Shown here: piece after piece, positions 1 through 7,437 of the stretch
Layout: each line of letters begins with the position of its first letter
How positions within the stretch are numbered: position 1 is the stretch's first letter
Source: Cyanobacteria bacterium OH_SFB_17
GTDB lineage: Bacteria > Cyanobacteriota > Vampirovibrionia > Gastranaerophilales > Gastranaerophilaceae
Direction: 5' to 3'
Length of the DNA: 24,148 nt
Assembly: GCA_023395735.1 (NCBI GenBank)
Contig: JAEWYI010000082.1
Span: 1-24,148 of the forward strand
Made by a program: the position numbers and the translations under genes
The notes under the pieces: generated by a model
The model's input: the letters and a program-made list of their open reading frames with translations, nothing else
What the model was told of the DNA's origin: nothing
Databases searched by the model: none

Positions 1-66
1 TATTTACTTTTTGGGTTATATATTATGTAAGAAAAGTGTGAAATTTTACTAAAAGCGGGTGAAAAA

Positions 67-984
67 ATGGCAATACAATCAGTTAGCAATCCTAATAGCA
101 CAAACTTTAAATCTTCAAGAGGGCAAAACGTAGATTTAGCTACGGCTTTTGTCAATATGAACGATGCACAATTGATGCAGCTTGCCAGAACAAAAGAAGC
201 TTACAACTCAAAAACCAAAAAGAAAGAAAACAAATCTGTTTCAAGAATTTTTTGGGCAATTCCTGTAATAGATGTTCTTTCAAAAGGGATTTTAGCAGGC
301 GGAACCAAATATTTGGCCCCTGGAGATGTTCTAAAACAAACCCCTCTTAGCCCAAAAGTTGTTGCAGCTGGGGATGCTGCTGTTGGATGGGCCGGCATCA
401 TTGCGGTTGTAGGTATTTATAATGCAGTTAAAAAGAGTTTGAAAAAGAATTCTGAAACATATAGCAATTTTGATAACAAAAACCCTGTATTGTCATTTAT
501 GGCTGATATTGGAGTTATCAGTGCAGGAATGTTTGGCGGATACAATTTGTTGAACAAATTTATTGGCAAAAAAGTAGAAAAGAATCCTGAAATAATTGAA
601 AATGGCTTCAAAAGATTAGGCGGCTGGATGGATAAAATCGACAGTGGCAAATTAAACCAAAAATATATGCCTAAAATATTGAACCATGTTGACAATTTTG
701 CCAGCAAATTCCCGAAAGCGGCTAATGTTGGAAAATATATACTTAGAAATTCTGTTTGGGCAATGCTTGGGCTTGCAGTGGTTAAGATGATGACAAATTC
801 AGCTAAAGAAACAAAAAGAGTTAACGAAAGTTTTAACGACCTTAAACAAACTCAGCTTAAAACCGCTAAGATTTTAGCCAACGCAAATGCCTTGGAAAGA
901 GATGTTTTGGCTCAAAATCAAAGAATGATGAGAGCTGAATTACACGATGAAATGAATAAAACATCACCTGATGAAATTGATTAA
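67..984 (+). CDS. Lineage-specific multi-pass membrane protein, function unknown
   Basis: A 305-residue protein that I do not recognise as a named family. The start is the first ATG after a weak purine stretch (GCGGGTGAAAAA). Hydrophobic stretches lie near residues 61-80, 100-117, 142-165 and 228-245, separated by Lys-rich and Asn-rich segments. The last 60 residues (from about 245) are charged and helical, probably a coiled coil. The N-terminus (IQSVSNPNSTNFKSS) resembles the N-terminus of the HEAGH protein encoded from position 9159, although the two proteins otherwise look unrelated. The next element on the same strand is the tRNA locus, which has its own promoter, and I see no terminator after the stop. 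Likely an inner-membrane protein restricted to this lineage; any role is unknown. Confidence 0.75.
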   Translation: MAIQSVSNPNSTNFKSSRGQNVDLATAFVNMNDAQLMQLARTKEAYNSKTKKKENKSVSRIFWAIPVIDVLSKGILAGGTKYLAPGDVLKQTPLSPKVVAAGDAAVGWAGIIAVVGIYNAVKKSLKKNSETYSNFDNKNPVLSFMADIGVISAGMFGGYNLLNKFIGKKVEKNPEIIENGFKRLGGWMDKIDSGKLNQKYMPKILNHVDNFASKFPKAANVGKYILRNSVWAMLGLAVVKMMTNSAKETKRVNESFNDLKQTQLKTAKILANANALERDVLAQNQRMMRAELHDEMNKTSPDEID

Positions 985-1005
985 TAAATATTTGATAAAA
1001 AAGAT

Positions 1006-1034
1006 TTGACAAATAAGTTTTTTTTGGATAATAT
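1006..1034 (+). promoter_or_regulatory. Promoter of the tRNA-Val locus
   Basis: A perfect -35 hexamer TTGACA (1006-1011) is followed, after 17 bases, by TAATAT (1029-1034); GATAAT at 1027-1032, with a 15-base spacer, is an alternative -10. Transcription would start near 1041, giving a leader of about 230 nt before the mature tRNA. That leader is unusually long and contains the duplicated segments described separately. Confidence 0.65.
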
Positions 1035-1087
1035 ATATTTTGCGAGCCGAAAAGTTTGCATCTCAGAAAGGGTGCTTAGCACTGTTG

Positions 1088-1291
1088 CCCAGTGAGGTTA
1101 GCCTCACGGTAGTCCAATTTAGGCTCTACCAACTGAGATAAGAAAAAGTTTGAAAATTGAATATATGGTGCGGGCGTTTAGCTCAGTTGCCCAGTGAGGT
1201 TAAACTCACGGTAGTCCTATTTAGGCTCTACCAACTGAGATAAGAAAAAGTTTGAAAATTGAATATGTGGTGCGGGCGTTTAGCTCAGTTG
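1088..1291 (+). repeat. 102-bp tandem duplication including the 5' end of tRNA-Val
   Basis: Positions 1088-1189 and 1190-1291 are two copies of the same 102-bp unit with about four mismatches. Each unit ends in the first 18 bases of the tRNA-Val gene (acceptor strand plus half of the D-arm). Each also holds a small hairpin (GTGAGG/CCTCAC in unit 1, GTGAG/CTCAC in unit 2) and a segment, GCTCTACCAACTGAG, that is the exact reverse complement of the tRNA D-arm. The second unit runs straight into the intact tRNA. A shorter, more divergent relative of the unit start may lie at 1069-1087. Confidence 0.85.
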
Positions 1292-1349
1292 GTAGAGCGC
1301 TTCCCTTACAAGGAAGATGTCGGGAGTTCGAGCCTCTCAACGCCCACCA
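1274..1349 (+). tRNA. tRNA-Val (anticodon UAC)
   Basis: A complete 76-nt cloverleaf with encoded CCA. The acceptor stem GGGCGTT pairs perfectly with AACGCCC (1339-1345), the discriminator is A1346 and CCA is 1347-1349. The D-arm is GCTC..GAGC. The anticodon stem CTTCC/GGAAG (1300-1304 / 1312-1316) encloses loop CTTACAA with anticodon TAC at 1307-1309, which reads GUA and other valine codons. The T-arm GGGAG/CTCTC has loop TTCGAGC. It lies at the end of a duplicated leader and is followed within five bases by an intrinsic terminator. Confidence 0.96.
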
Positions 1350-1353
1350 TAAT

Positions 1354-1382
1354 AAAAAGGAACCTCTAGGGGTTCTTTTTTT
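1354..1382 (+). terminator. Intrinsic terminator of tRNA-Val
   Basis: AAAAAGGAACC pairs with GGTTCTTTTT around a 6-nt loop (TCTAGG), including one G.U pair, and the stem merges into a run of seven T. It begins five bases after the CCA end. Confidence 0.85.
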
Positions 1383-1440
1383 ATGCATAGAATTTATGTA
1401 GGCTCGGCCTCCCGTGGTTTTTATTCGTGCCCTTAGCTGT

Positions 1441-1476
1441 TCACTTTGTCTCCTATCAAGGGAGAGAGGCAAGTGA
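1441..1476. repeat. Degenerate copy of a CTCTCCC-type palindromic repeat
   Basis: Nested inverted repeats: TCACTT (1441-1446) with AAGTGA (1471-1476), and TCTCC (1449-1453) with GGAGA (1461-1465). Read on the minus strand, the order CCTCAC, CTCTCCCTTGA, GGAGA, GTGA resembles the GC-rich palindrome lying in frame within the pcrA gene at 17999-18042, so it may be a worn member of the same dispersed family. The rest of the 1383-1610 interval holds no gene that I can support. Confidence 0.4.
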
Positions 1477-1509
1477 GGTTTTTGCTGTTTGGACTACATT
1501 CACCATTAT

Positions 1510-1536
1510 AAAAAAGACCTTGCGCGAGTTCTTTTT
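1510..1536. terminator. Bidirectional terminator, mainly for the yeiH side
   Basis: AAAAAGA and TCTTTTT enclose a short CTTG..CGAG inner stem with one mismatch. Both strands carry a T-run after the hairpin. It is the first terminator-like structure downstream of the minus-strand exporter gene that ends at 1611. Confidence 0.5.
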
Positions 1537-1610
1537 CATTATAATTTAATTTTCAAATAAAAATTGTAATTATGCCTTATTCCAATACCTATAAAAAAAT
1601 CTTTCTTCTC

Positions 1611-2612
1611 TCAATTTATTAAGTAAATGATTCCCAAGCTAAAGATTGATATAAACAATGACGACATCGCGCCTAAATAAATTGGCTTTAAACCTACTTT
1701 TTTCATGCCCGAAATGCTCGTTTCCAAACCGAGCGCAACCATCGCAGCAGCCATCAAATAATTGTCAATCTCAATTAAAATTTTACTCAATTTGGGCGAA
1801 ACAATCCCCATCGAATTAACTATTACAATTCCTAAAAACATCAAAACAAACCAAGGAATCACAACATCTCTCAACATAAACTTTTCACCCGAATTTGAAC
1901 CCTTCTTGGTTTCCCTAATTCCAAGAATTATTGTAACAGGAATTATCAAAAGAACTCTCGTAAGTTTCACAATAGTGGCTGAAATCCCTGCCTGATTCGA
2001 AGCTGCAAAACCAGCCGCAACAACCTGTGCTACTTCATGAATAGAACTTCCTGCCCAGAGCGAATAAATAAGCGTATTCAGATGAAAAACATTAAAACAC
2101 AACGGATACAACATCATAAATATTGTTCCAAAAATCGTCACAACCCCAACGGCAAAAGGAATATCCTCATCATTGTCGCTAGGCGCAACCGAACTCACAG
2201 CCGCAATGGCAGAAGCCCCGCAAATAGAAGTTCCTGCAGCTATCAACAATGCCAAATTTCTTGATATATTAAGTTTTTTTCCTAAATATTTTGTGAAAAG
2301 CAAGGTAATCGTAGAAACAAAAATTATAACACTAGCAGCTTTCAAACCAAGTTTTGAAACTTCCATAAAGCTCAATTTAAACCCCAGCAAGATTATTGCC
2401 AAGCGCAAAACCTTTTTTGAACAAAATTTTATCCCAAAACTCATCTCCTCACTCGTCCCTATTGTATTTTTCACCAACATACCAAGTAAAATTGCTATTA
2501 TCACAGCACTTATACTAAGATTTTTCAATAATGGAATCTGCTGCATAAAAACTGCCAAGGCAGTTAAAAAAACAACCAACGCTATTCCACTTAAATATTT
2601 TTTGATATTCAT
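1611..2612 (-). CDS. yeiH: YeiH/UPF0324 family membrane protein, putative sulfite/sulfate exporter
   Basis: A 333-residue polytopic inner-membrane protein with about ten hydrophobic helices and the family's two conserved stretches: GTSICGASAIAA at residues 127-138 and WAGSSIHEVAQVVAAG from residue 186. The length matches the family (about 330-350). The start has a good ribosome site (AAGGAG, seven bases before ATG). It lies 82 bp downstream of a LysR-type gene of the YeiE/CysL type, an arrangement known from enterobacteria, where YeiE responds to sulfite. The transport substrate here is inferred from that pairing and is not visible in the protein. The AT-rich gap between the two genes includes an imperfect TTAT-N7-ATAA dyad (2672-2686) that could be a LysR site but could equally be chance. 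Confidence 0.85.
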   Translation of the reverse strand: MNIKKYLSGIALVVFLTALAVFMQQIPLLKNLSISAVIIAILLGMLVKNTIGTSEEMSFGIKFCSKKVLRLAIILLGFKLSFMEVSKLGLKAASVIIFVSTITLLFTKYLGKKLNISRNLALLIAAGTSICGASAIAAVSSVAPSDNDEDIPFAVGVVTIFGTIFMMLYPLCFNVFHLNTLIYSLWAGSSIHEVAQVVAAGFAASNQAGISATIVKLTRVLLIIPVTIILGIRETKKGSNSGEKFMLRDVVIPWFVLMFLGIVIVNSMGIVSPKLSKILIEIDNYLMAAAMVALGLETSISGMKKVGLKPIYLGAMSSLFISIFSLGIIYLIN

Positions 2613-2694
2613 AAATGTCTCCTTTTTTTAAATAATAAAAAGAAGATATCAATAAGTAAAATAACAATATTTTATAATATGAATAACTAAATAA

Positions 2695-3576
2695 TTATAC
2701 TTTTTCCTTTGAATACGTCATAAAAGCCTTAAACAAGTTAGATAATTTTTTATCTTTATGATAAATAATATTCAATTTTCTCGAAATTTTAACATTATCC
2801 ACTAAAACACAAGCCAGCTTGTTATTTTTTATTTCGTCTTTAATTGCTCTTTTAGAAATGCAAGAAACCCCGAGGTTTGCCTCTACTGATTTTTTTATCG
2901 CCTCAGTGTTGCCCAATTCTAAAAATCGATTTATTTTCAAATCATTTGCTATCAAAATATTTTCGAAAACTTCTCTTGTGCCGCTACCTTTTTCTCTCAT
3001 TATGATTTTTTCTTTTTCCAACTCTTTTATATCAATCGTTTTTCTCATTGAAAAAGGATGTTCCACCGATGTTATAATCACAAGCTCATCATCGCAAAAC
3101 TCTTCAACCGCTATTTCTTTTGAATGAACCGGCCCTTCGACATAAGCAAAATCTACTTTGTTTTCCAAGATAAGATTAGCCACGTTATTTGTGTTTTCGA
3201 TAGTAATCGAAACGTCAATATTTTTGTTTTCTTTCGTATATTTGCCGATAATATCAGTCAGCACATAAATCCCGATTGTTGTGCTCGCGCCTATTCTCAA
3301 AGATCCGGACTCAAGATCCTTTACGCTTTTAATCTCCTTTACACACTCATCATAAAGGTTTAAAATTCTTCTTGCATAAGAAAATAAAATTTCACCATCA
3401 GATGTAAGATAAAGTCTTTTGCCGATTCTATCAAAAAAATTGAGCCCAAATTCCTGTTCCAAATCCTTAATTGCCTGACTGACTGCAGGCTGTGTCATGA
3501 ACAAATTATTTGCGGCTTCTGTCATACTAAGCCTTGTTGCAACCTCATAAAATATTTTCAACTGTCTTTCATTCAT
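2695..3576 (-). CDS. LysR-type transcriptional regulator, YeiE/CysL-like
   Basis: A 293-residue LTTR. The N-terminal winged helix-turn-helix covers roughly residues 1-60 (MNERQLKIFYEVA, MTEAANNLFMTQPAVSQAI), followed by the linker helix and a periplasmic-binding-protein-like effector domain from about residue 90 (LRIGASTTIG). I start it at the ATG at 3576, which has GGAGA six bases upstream. An in-frame extension to 3591 would have to use a TTG or a badly spaced ATG. It is codirectional with the yeiH gene and begins 24 bp after the helicase gene, so it is probably part of the same transcript. The family usually autoregulates and controls the adjacent exporter in response to a sulfur anion; that is inference here. 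Confidence 0.88.
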   Translation of the reverse strand: MNERQLKIFYEVATRLSMTEAANNLFMTQPAVSQAIKDLEQEFGLNFFDRIGKRLYLTSDGEILFSYARRILNLYDECVKEIKSVKDLESGSLRIGASTTIGIYVLTDIIGKYTKENKNIDVSITIENTNNVANLILENKVDFAYVEGPVHSKEIAVEEFCDDELVIITSVEHPFSMRKTIDIKELEKEKIIMREKGSGTREVFENILIANDLKINRFLELGNTEAIKKSVEANLGVSCISKRAIKDEIKNNKLACVLVDNVKISRKLNIIYHKDKKLSNLFKAFMTYSKEKV

Positions 3577-3599
3577 AAATTTCTCCATCAACTCCGAAA

Positions 3600-5324
3600 T
3601 TAATTTTTTAATGATTGATAAAATTTTAAAACTTCTTCATTCGCCTTAACCTTTTGAGGATTAAAAGATTTTAAATAAAGCCCCTCAACACTTTTTATTC
3701 GACTTAGTGCAACATAAACCTGTCCGCACTCAAAAATTCTGTTGCAATCCACGATTAATTTATCAAGCGTCATTCCCTGTGATTTGTGTATTGTAATTCC
3801 ATAAGCAAGCCTTAGCGGGTACTGTTCTCGGCTCACGACAACCTCACCATCTCGATATGCCTCAAAAACGTGCTTGGCAATGTTTTCTTCAACACCATTG
3901 TCAAATTGAATCGTGACATTTTCATCTTCTTCATCTTTTTTAAGTTCTAACACGGTGCCGCAGGCACCGTTTATCAACCCTTTGTTGAAATTTAAATTTT
4001 TCAACAACATAACGCGGCAGCCTTCTTTGAGCTCAAGCGCCGAAGGCGCTTTACAACTTTTGTCAAAAGTCTCTAAGGTTAAAAAATCAAATTTAGTTAG
4101 TCTTTCATCTGGATTTTTTTTATCGACTTCAATTGTAGTACGTTTTCTGTGGATTTTATCAATTGAATCAAAAACAAATAAAGGTTTTTCAACAGAATTA
4201 AATTTAAAAGTGTTGTAATTATCAGCCTCCTGATTTGTACTAAAAATATGCAAAATATCAGAATCAAAAGTGTTATAATTTATTTCCCTATCATAAAAAA
4301 GCCTTACATCTTCTTCGGTAAGCCGATTCAATCTTAAATTGTTCAAAGACTTAATAAATTGTTCGTCATTTTGACGATAAATTTTTTCTAGAAAAACAGT
4401 TTTCAAATCCAGTTCTTGCCACGCTTTGCTGTCAAAACAAAAACCGCTTTGTTTCTCAACCGGAGGAAGTTGAAAAAAATCACCAAACAATAAAACCTGA
4501 ATTCCGCCAAACGGCTTATTCTCATTTCTTAATTCTTTTAGTACACAATCAATATAATCAAAAGTTCTTGCATCCAGCATTGAAATCTCGTCAATCGCAA
4601 GCACTTTACACTCCAAAATCTGCTTTTTCAATTTTGACCTTTTCAAGATTTTTTCAATTGTATCTTCAACAGGTCTGTTGCAAATTCCGACTCCTGCCCA
4701 AGAATGAATTGTCTGCCCCTGAACATTAACAGCGGCAAGTCCTGTTGTACTTGTTACATCAATCTGAAACTTCTTTTTCAATTTGTTCAAAATGTAACTT
4801 TTTCCTGTACCGGCGTAGCCGGTAATAAAAAGATTATTCCCCTGTTTAATTAGTTCCGTAATCTGATTTATATGCTCACTGTCTTCAGACTCTTCTTCAA
4901 TGCCTGATTCGGGCCCCTTCGGGGCCCTTTTCGAACCTTTTTGTTTACTTTCAACGATTATATAATTCTCTCCGTGTTTTTCTGAGAGCATTTTTGCTAA
5001 TTCTGCTTTTTCATTATCTAAGTCAAAATTAACATTTTCTACATTCTTCATCCAGATTTCATATTGAAATTTGTCATCCGGATCCAATTGAATTTTTTGG
5101 TATTCAAAACCTTCTTTTCTTACATAATTATATAAAACTTGTCCAATTTTTGAATTACGCATATCCTCTACGAGTTGAGTATTTAGAGGCAAATTTAGTC
5201 TTTCGCAAATCTCTTTACGTTCAATCCAACCGTTATTTTCGGTTATTATTTTTTTTATCTGATTTAGCAGGTCTTCTAAATCAGAATACATCTGAAAATT
5301 TTTTGTGGAAACAAGTTCATTCAT
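3600..5324 (-). CDS. PIF1/RecD2-like SF1B DNA helicase
   Basis: A 574-residue helicase. Residues 1-150 are a family-poor N-terminal region with a probable winged-helix-like segment and an acidic linker. The motor follows: Walker A GYAGTGKS (169-176), Walker B AIDEISMLD (DE at 245-246), motif III GDFFQLPPV (281-289), motif IV-like EKIYRQ (313-318), then NGACGTV in the SH3-like insert and the UvrD_C_2-type motif HKSQGMTLD near the C-terminus, ending in VALSRIKSVEGL. Family members unwind DNA 5' to 3'. The gene has no Shine-Dalgarno sequence before its ATG; an extended -10 (TG-n-TATACA, minus strand, 5334-5342) would place the start of transcription almost at the ATG. Oddly, the gene contains four perfect GC-rich palindromes with 3-nt loops, one of which encodes part of Walker A. 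Confidence 0.9.
   Translation of the reverse strand: MNELVSTKNFQMYSDLEDLLNQIKKIITENNGWIERKEICERLNLPLNTQLVEDMRNSKIGQVLYNYVRKEGFEYQKIQLDPDDKFQYEIWMKNVENVNFDLDNEKAELAKMLSEKHGENYIIVESKQKGSKRAPKGPESGIEEESEDSEHINQITELIKQGNNLFITGYAGTGKSYILNKLKKKFQIDVTSTTGLAAVNVQGQTIHSWAGVGICNRPVEDTIEKILKRSKLKKQILECKVLAIDEISMLDARTFDYIDCVLKELRNENKPFGGIQVLLFGDFFQLPPVEKQSGFCFDSKAWQELDLKTVFLEKIYRQNDEQFIKSLNNLRLNRLTEEDVRLFYDREINYNTFDSDILHIFSTNQEADNYNTFKFNSVEKPLFVFDSIDKIHRKRTTIEVDKKNPDERLTKFDFLTLETFDKSCKAPSALELKEGCRVMLLKNLNFNKGLINGACGTVLELKKDEEDENVTIQFDNGVEENIAKHVFEAYRDGEVVVSREQYPLRLAYGITIHKSQGMTLDKLIVDCNRIFECGQVYVALSRIKSVEGLYLKSFNPQKVKANEEVLKFYQSLKN
3952..3970. repeat. Intragenic perfect palindrome, 8-bp arms, 3-nt loop
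   Basis: ACGGTGCC-GCA-GGCACCGT lies inside the helicase gene and encodes the NGACGTV motif on the minus strand. Its base composition contrasts with the AT-rich neighbourhood. Confidence 0.85.
4035..4051. repeat. Intragenic perfect palindrome, 7-bp arms, 3-nt loop
   Basis: AAGCGCC-GAA-GGCGCTT lies inside the helicase gene, encoding KAPSA in a linker before the conserved LKEGCRVML strand. Confidence 0.85.
4808..4824. repeat. Intragenic perfect palindrome over the Walker A codons
   Basis: TACCGGC-GTA-GCCGGTA lies inside the helicase gene. On the minus strand it encodes the TGYAGT part of the Walker A loop. Confidence 0.85.
4911..4927. repeat. Intragenic perfect palindrome, all-GC 7-bp arms
   Basis: GGGCCCC-TTC-GGGGCCC lies inside the helicase gene and encodes RAPKGPE in the linker between the N-terminal region and the motor domain. 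Confidence 0.88.
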
Positions 5325-5443
5325 ATTAAAAATTGTATAACAAAATTAAACAACAAGCTCATATTTAAGCTTTTTGTAACTTTTTACTATCCGGAGAAAA
5401 TTAATATTCAAACTGATATTTAAAAAATTCAGTCAACTCTGCT

Positions 5444-5596
5444 TTATTTTTTCACTTTTGAATTTGAAAACGTATCTTGATTAAAAACTGCTTTCATTTC
5501 GGGTAAATTTTTGTCAGTAAAAGAAGGAGCTTTTTCAGCAACGACATTTTTTTTAGAAAGGTTAGCATCTAGTCTGCCTACCGGTTTTATCATCAT
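5444..5596 (-). CDS. Small unknown protein, 50 aa
   Basis: A short reading frame whose support comes from its signals: an AAAGGAG ribosome site seven to eight bases before the ATG (a second ATG follows directly), a promoter of the form TTGTAA-17-TATAAT immediately upstream, and an unbroken frame to TAA. The 50-residue product is polar and basic (starts MMIKPVGRLDANLSKK, ends SNSKVKK), with no membrane segment, signal peptide or cysteine, so it is probably cytosolic. It lies between a 72-aa gene and the helicase gene on the same strand. I recognise no family. Confidence 0.65.
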   Translation of the reverse strand: MMIKPVGRLDANLSKKNVVAEKAPSFTDKNLPEMKAVFNQDTFSNSKVKK

Positions 5597-5615
5597 AATT
5601 TTGTCTCCTTTATTA

Positions 5616-5663
5616 CGAGTGCATTATAACTCATTTCGACAATTTTTACAAGCCCCGCACTCG
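5616..5663 (-). promoter_or_regulatory. Promoter of the 50-aa gene, framed by an inverted repeat
   Basis: On the minus strand, TTGTAA (5651-5646), 17 bases, then TATAAT (5628-5623). The arms CGAGTGC (5616-5622) and GCACTCG (5657-5663) are exact inverse repeats, one covering the expected transcription start and the other just upstream of the -35. This could be an operator, or the upstream arm may belong to a small CCCG/CGGG terminator of the preceding gene. Confidence 0.5.
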
Positions 5664-5665
5664 GG

Positions 5666-5884
5666 TTAAAATCTTTTTGTCGAAGTGTTTTCGAAAATAT
5701 ATCTTCCTGCGCTCATTGCAAGCGTTTTTAAAGAGCAAACGCCATTGTCTCTATCCAATACACCCAAACTTGCCAATCTTGCTGCTAAAAGCTCGTTTAA
5801 ATCGTTTGTGTCGATAAAAAGCGCACAGTCGGATGTGCATTCGCCATGGTTAAACGGACAATTTTTAATTTTCTTTTCGCTCAT
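5666..5884 (-). CDS. Small cysteine-containing protein, 72 aa, unknown
   Basis: The start is well supported by AAAAGGAG eight bases before the ATG and by a consensus promoter directly upstream. The N-terminal half contains CPFNHGECTSDCALFID (Cys 9, 16, 20), with a fourth cysteine at residue 50. This spacing could bind a metal ion, probably zinc, but that is an inference. The rest is a short amphipathic helix (NDLNELLAARLASLGVL). It lies upstream of the 50-aa gene on the same strand, 69 bp away. No family name is assigned. Confidence 0.75.
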   Translation of the reverse strand: MSEKKIKNCPFNHGECTSDCALFIDTNDLNELLAARLASLGVLDRDNGVCSLKTLAMSAGRYIFENTSTKRF

Positions 5885-5908
5885 AAAAATAGCTCCTTTT
5901 CAGAAGCT

Positions 5909-5937
5909 ATTATAATTTTTTTTTTTGATTTTGTAAA
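5909..5937 (-). promoter_or_regulatory. Promoter of the 72-aa cysteine protein gene
   Basis: On the minus strand, TTTACA (5937-5932), a 17-base A-rich spacer, then a perfect TATAAT (5914-5909). Transcription would start near 5902, leaving a leader of about 18 nt that contains the ribosome site. Confidence 0.7.
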
Positions 5938-5956
5938 TACGCTATGTTTACTATTA

Positions 5957-7360
5957 TTATAAAACGCAATTTTGGCTGAAATCTCTGATTTTAGCTTTGT
6001 CTGCTGCTGTAAGTTGAGCTTTTGCAGTTTGTGTTTTTTCTTGTTTCTTCTCAACAGGTTTTACATCATCAGCTTTAGCCGGACCGTTTTTTGTCACAAC
6101 AAAAGCTTTTGGATTTGCTGGATTGTTGTGAACGTGAGTTTCTACATATTTTCCGTTCTTGAAGAATTCTGCTGTCACAAATCCTTGGCTGTTTTTGTAT
6201 GTTTTTACCAAATATCCTTTTGAATTTACTGTTACTTTTTCACCCTTAATCAAATCTGTGCCTTGAACTTCTGAAAAATGTTTTATATCGTTTGAGCCAT
6301 CTTTGTAGTATGTATTTTTTCTAACCATAACGCCTCTTGCGTTATATTTTTCAACTATTCTGTTTCCTTTTTCGTCGTTGTATTTAACGTATTTTTCGCC
6401 GGTTGTTTTGTTATATTCAACTGTTTTTTCTGGTACAAATTTTTCTTTTTTAACTTTTGTTATTGTTAATTCGTCTTTTGCTGCGCTTGCATCATCTGCT
6501 TTTGTTTCTTCTGCAGTTGCTTTAGCAGAAGAAGTTTCATCAGCTGTAGATTTTGTGTCTGTTGATGTTGTTGTTGATTTTGATTCTTCTGTAGCTTTTG
6601 AAGTTCCTGCTCCTGTAAATGGTGTTGTATCTATTTTTGTTGCTTGATTCAATACGCTGAATACATCTTTTGCTGCTGCCATCGTCATCATCGGATACAT
6701 TGCAGAAGAAATTATGCTGCCCAATCCGGAGAACATTCCGCCCATGCTCAATGCGCTGAACATTCCTTGCCAGAATGTTGAAATCCCGTTAAGAGCTGAC
6801 ATATCAATATTTGGAACAAATGGTGTTGTTGCAGTTGAATTGAAAGTTGGTGCAAAAACGGCACTTTCTGAGCTTTGATTATCGTGAACGCCTATTGGAG
6901 GGGTTATAAATCCACCCGCGTTAGAAGTATTTGTTGCTGTAGTCTGGGTTGATGTATTAGTTGTATTTTTAGCGTTTTCTTTTTCCATTCTCTTAGAAGC
7001 AATAGCGCCATCTAAAGCACTTAGAAAAGAGCCCAAATTATATTCTTTATTTTCTGCCATAATCGGCATACCATTTTCGTCAACTCTTACTTTTTGGAAC
7101 TTTCTTCCTTCTGAATCTTCATCCACACCTGTATTGCGGTATGCGATAGAGGAAGCTTTTAAAGCACTTTGAATTTCATCTGCAGTAAAGATGGAAGTAT
7201 TACCGGAAATGCTAATTGCGTCATGATTGTCAACACCGTCAAGTTCACGGTCAACAATCTTGATTGTAGCAGTTTCGCCTTTACTGTTCTTTTTAGTCCA
7301 TGTGTAAATATTTGAATTATTTACATGCACTCTCTTTGCAGTAATGTCATCTTTAGCCAT
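5957..7360 (-). CDS. Large Thr/Ser/Ala-rich protein with MORN/YD-like repeats, unknown
   Basis: A 467-residue protein of unknown function. Residues 1-130 form a charged, folded-looking domain (starts MAKDDITAKRVHVNNSN). Residues 130-190 and 250-300 are low-complexity Thr/Ser/Ala stretches. Between them lies a Gly/Met-rich hydrophobic block (about 195-240, MGGMFSGLGSIISSAMYP) that could insert in a membrane. Residues about 305-415 carry repeated Tyr-Asn-x-x-Gly units (EYNKTTGEKYVKYNDEKGN, KYNARGVMVRK, YYKDGS), resembling YD/MORN-type beta repeats. The C-terminus is Lys/Ala-rich and ends CVL. There is no classical signal peptide. AGGA lies nine to ten bases before the ATG. Upstream are two direct GCGTCAA repeats. 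It may be an envelope or surface-associated protein, but this is not shown. Confidence 0.75.
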   Translation of the reverse strand: MAKDDITAKRVHVNNSNIYTWTKKNSKGETATIKIVDRELDGVDNHDAISISGNTSIFTADEIQSALKASSIAYRNTGVDEDSEGRKFQKVRVDENGMPIMAENKEYNLGSFLSALDGAIASKRMEKENAKNTTNTSTQTTATNTSNAGGFITPPIGVHDNQSSESAVFAPTFNSTATTPFVPNIDMSALNGISTFWQGMFSALSMGGMFSGLGSIISSAMYPMMTMAAAKDVFSVLNQATKIDTTPFTGAGTSKATEESKSTTTSTDTKSTADETSSAKATAEETKADDASAAKDELTITKVKKEKFVPEKTVEYNKTTGEKYVKYNDEKGNRIVEKYNARGVMVRKNTYYKDGSNDIKHFSEVQGTDLIKGEKVTVNSKGYLVKTYKNSQGFVTAEFFKNGKYVETHVHNNPANPKAFVVTKNGPAKADDVKPVEKKQEKTQTAKAQLTAADKAKIRDFSQNCVL

Positions 7361-7419
7361 CGCTTTATTTCCTCGTGTTGGTATCTCTTATATATATAAA
7401 AACAATATACTTTTAAGAA

Positions 7420-7437
7420 TTGACGCATGTTTGACGC
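7420..7437 (-). promoter_or_regulatory. Direct repeats upstream of the 467-aa gene
   Basis: Two GCGTCAA copies (plus strand TTGACGC at 7420-7426 and 7431-7437) are exactly 11 bp apart, about one helical turn, and lie 60-77 bp upstream of the start codon. They are placed like an activator site; no regulator is identified. Confidence 0.35.

Noticed and set aside
1221..1472. An 83-codon minus-strand reading frame over the tRNA region
   Set aside because: Its middle (GSNSRHLPCKGSALPTELN) is the well-known false translation of an antisense tRNA; it covers tRNA-Val and its terminator.
5888..5911. AATAGCT/AGCTATT hairpin that would hide the ribosome site of the 72-aa gene
   Set aside because: One arm overlaps the -10 of the promoter and would not be transcribed, since the expected start is near 5902.
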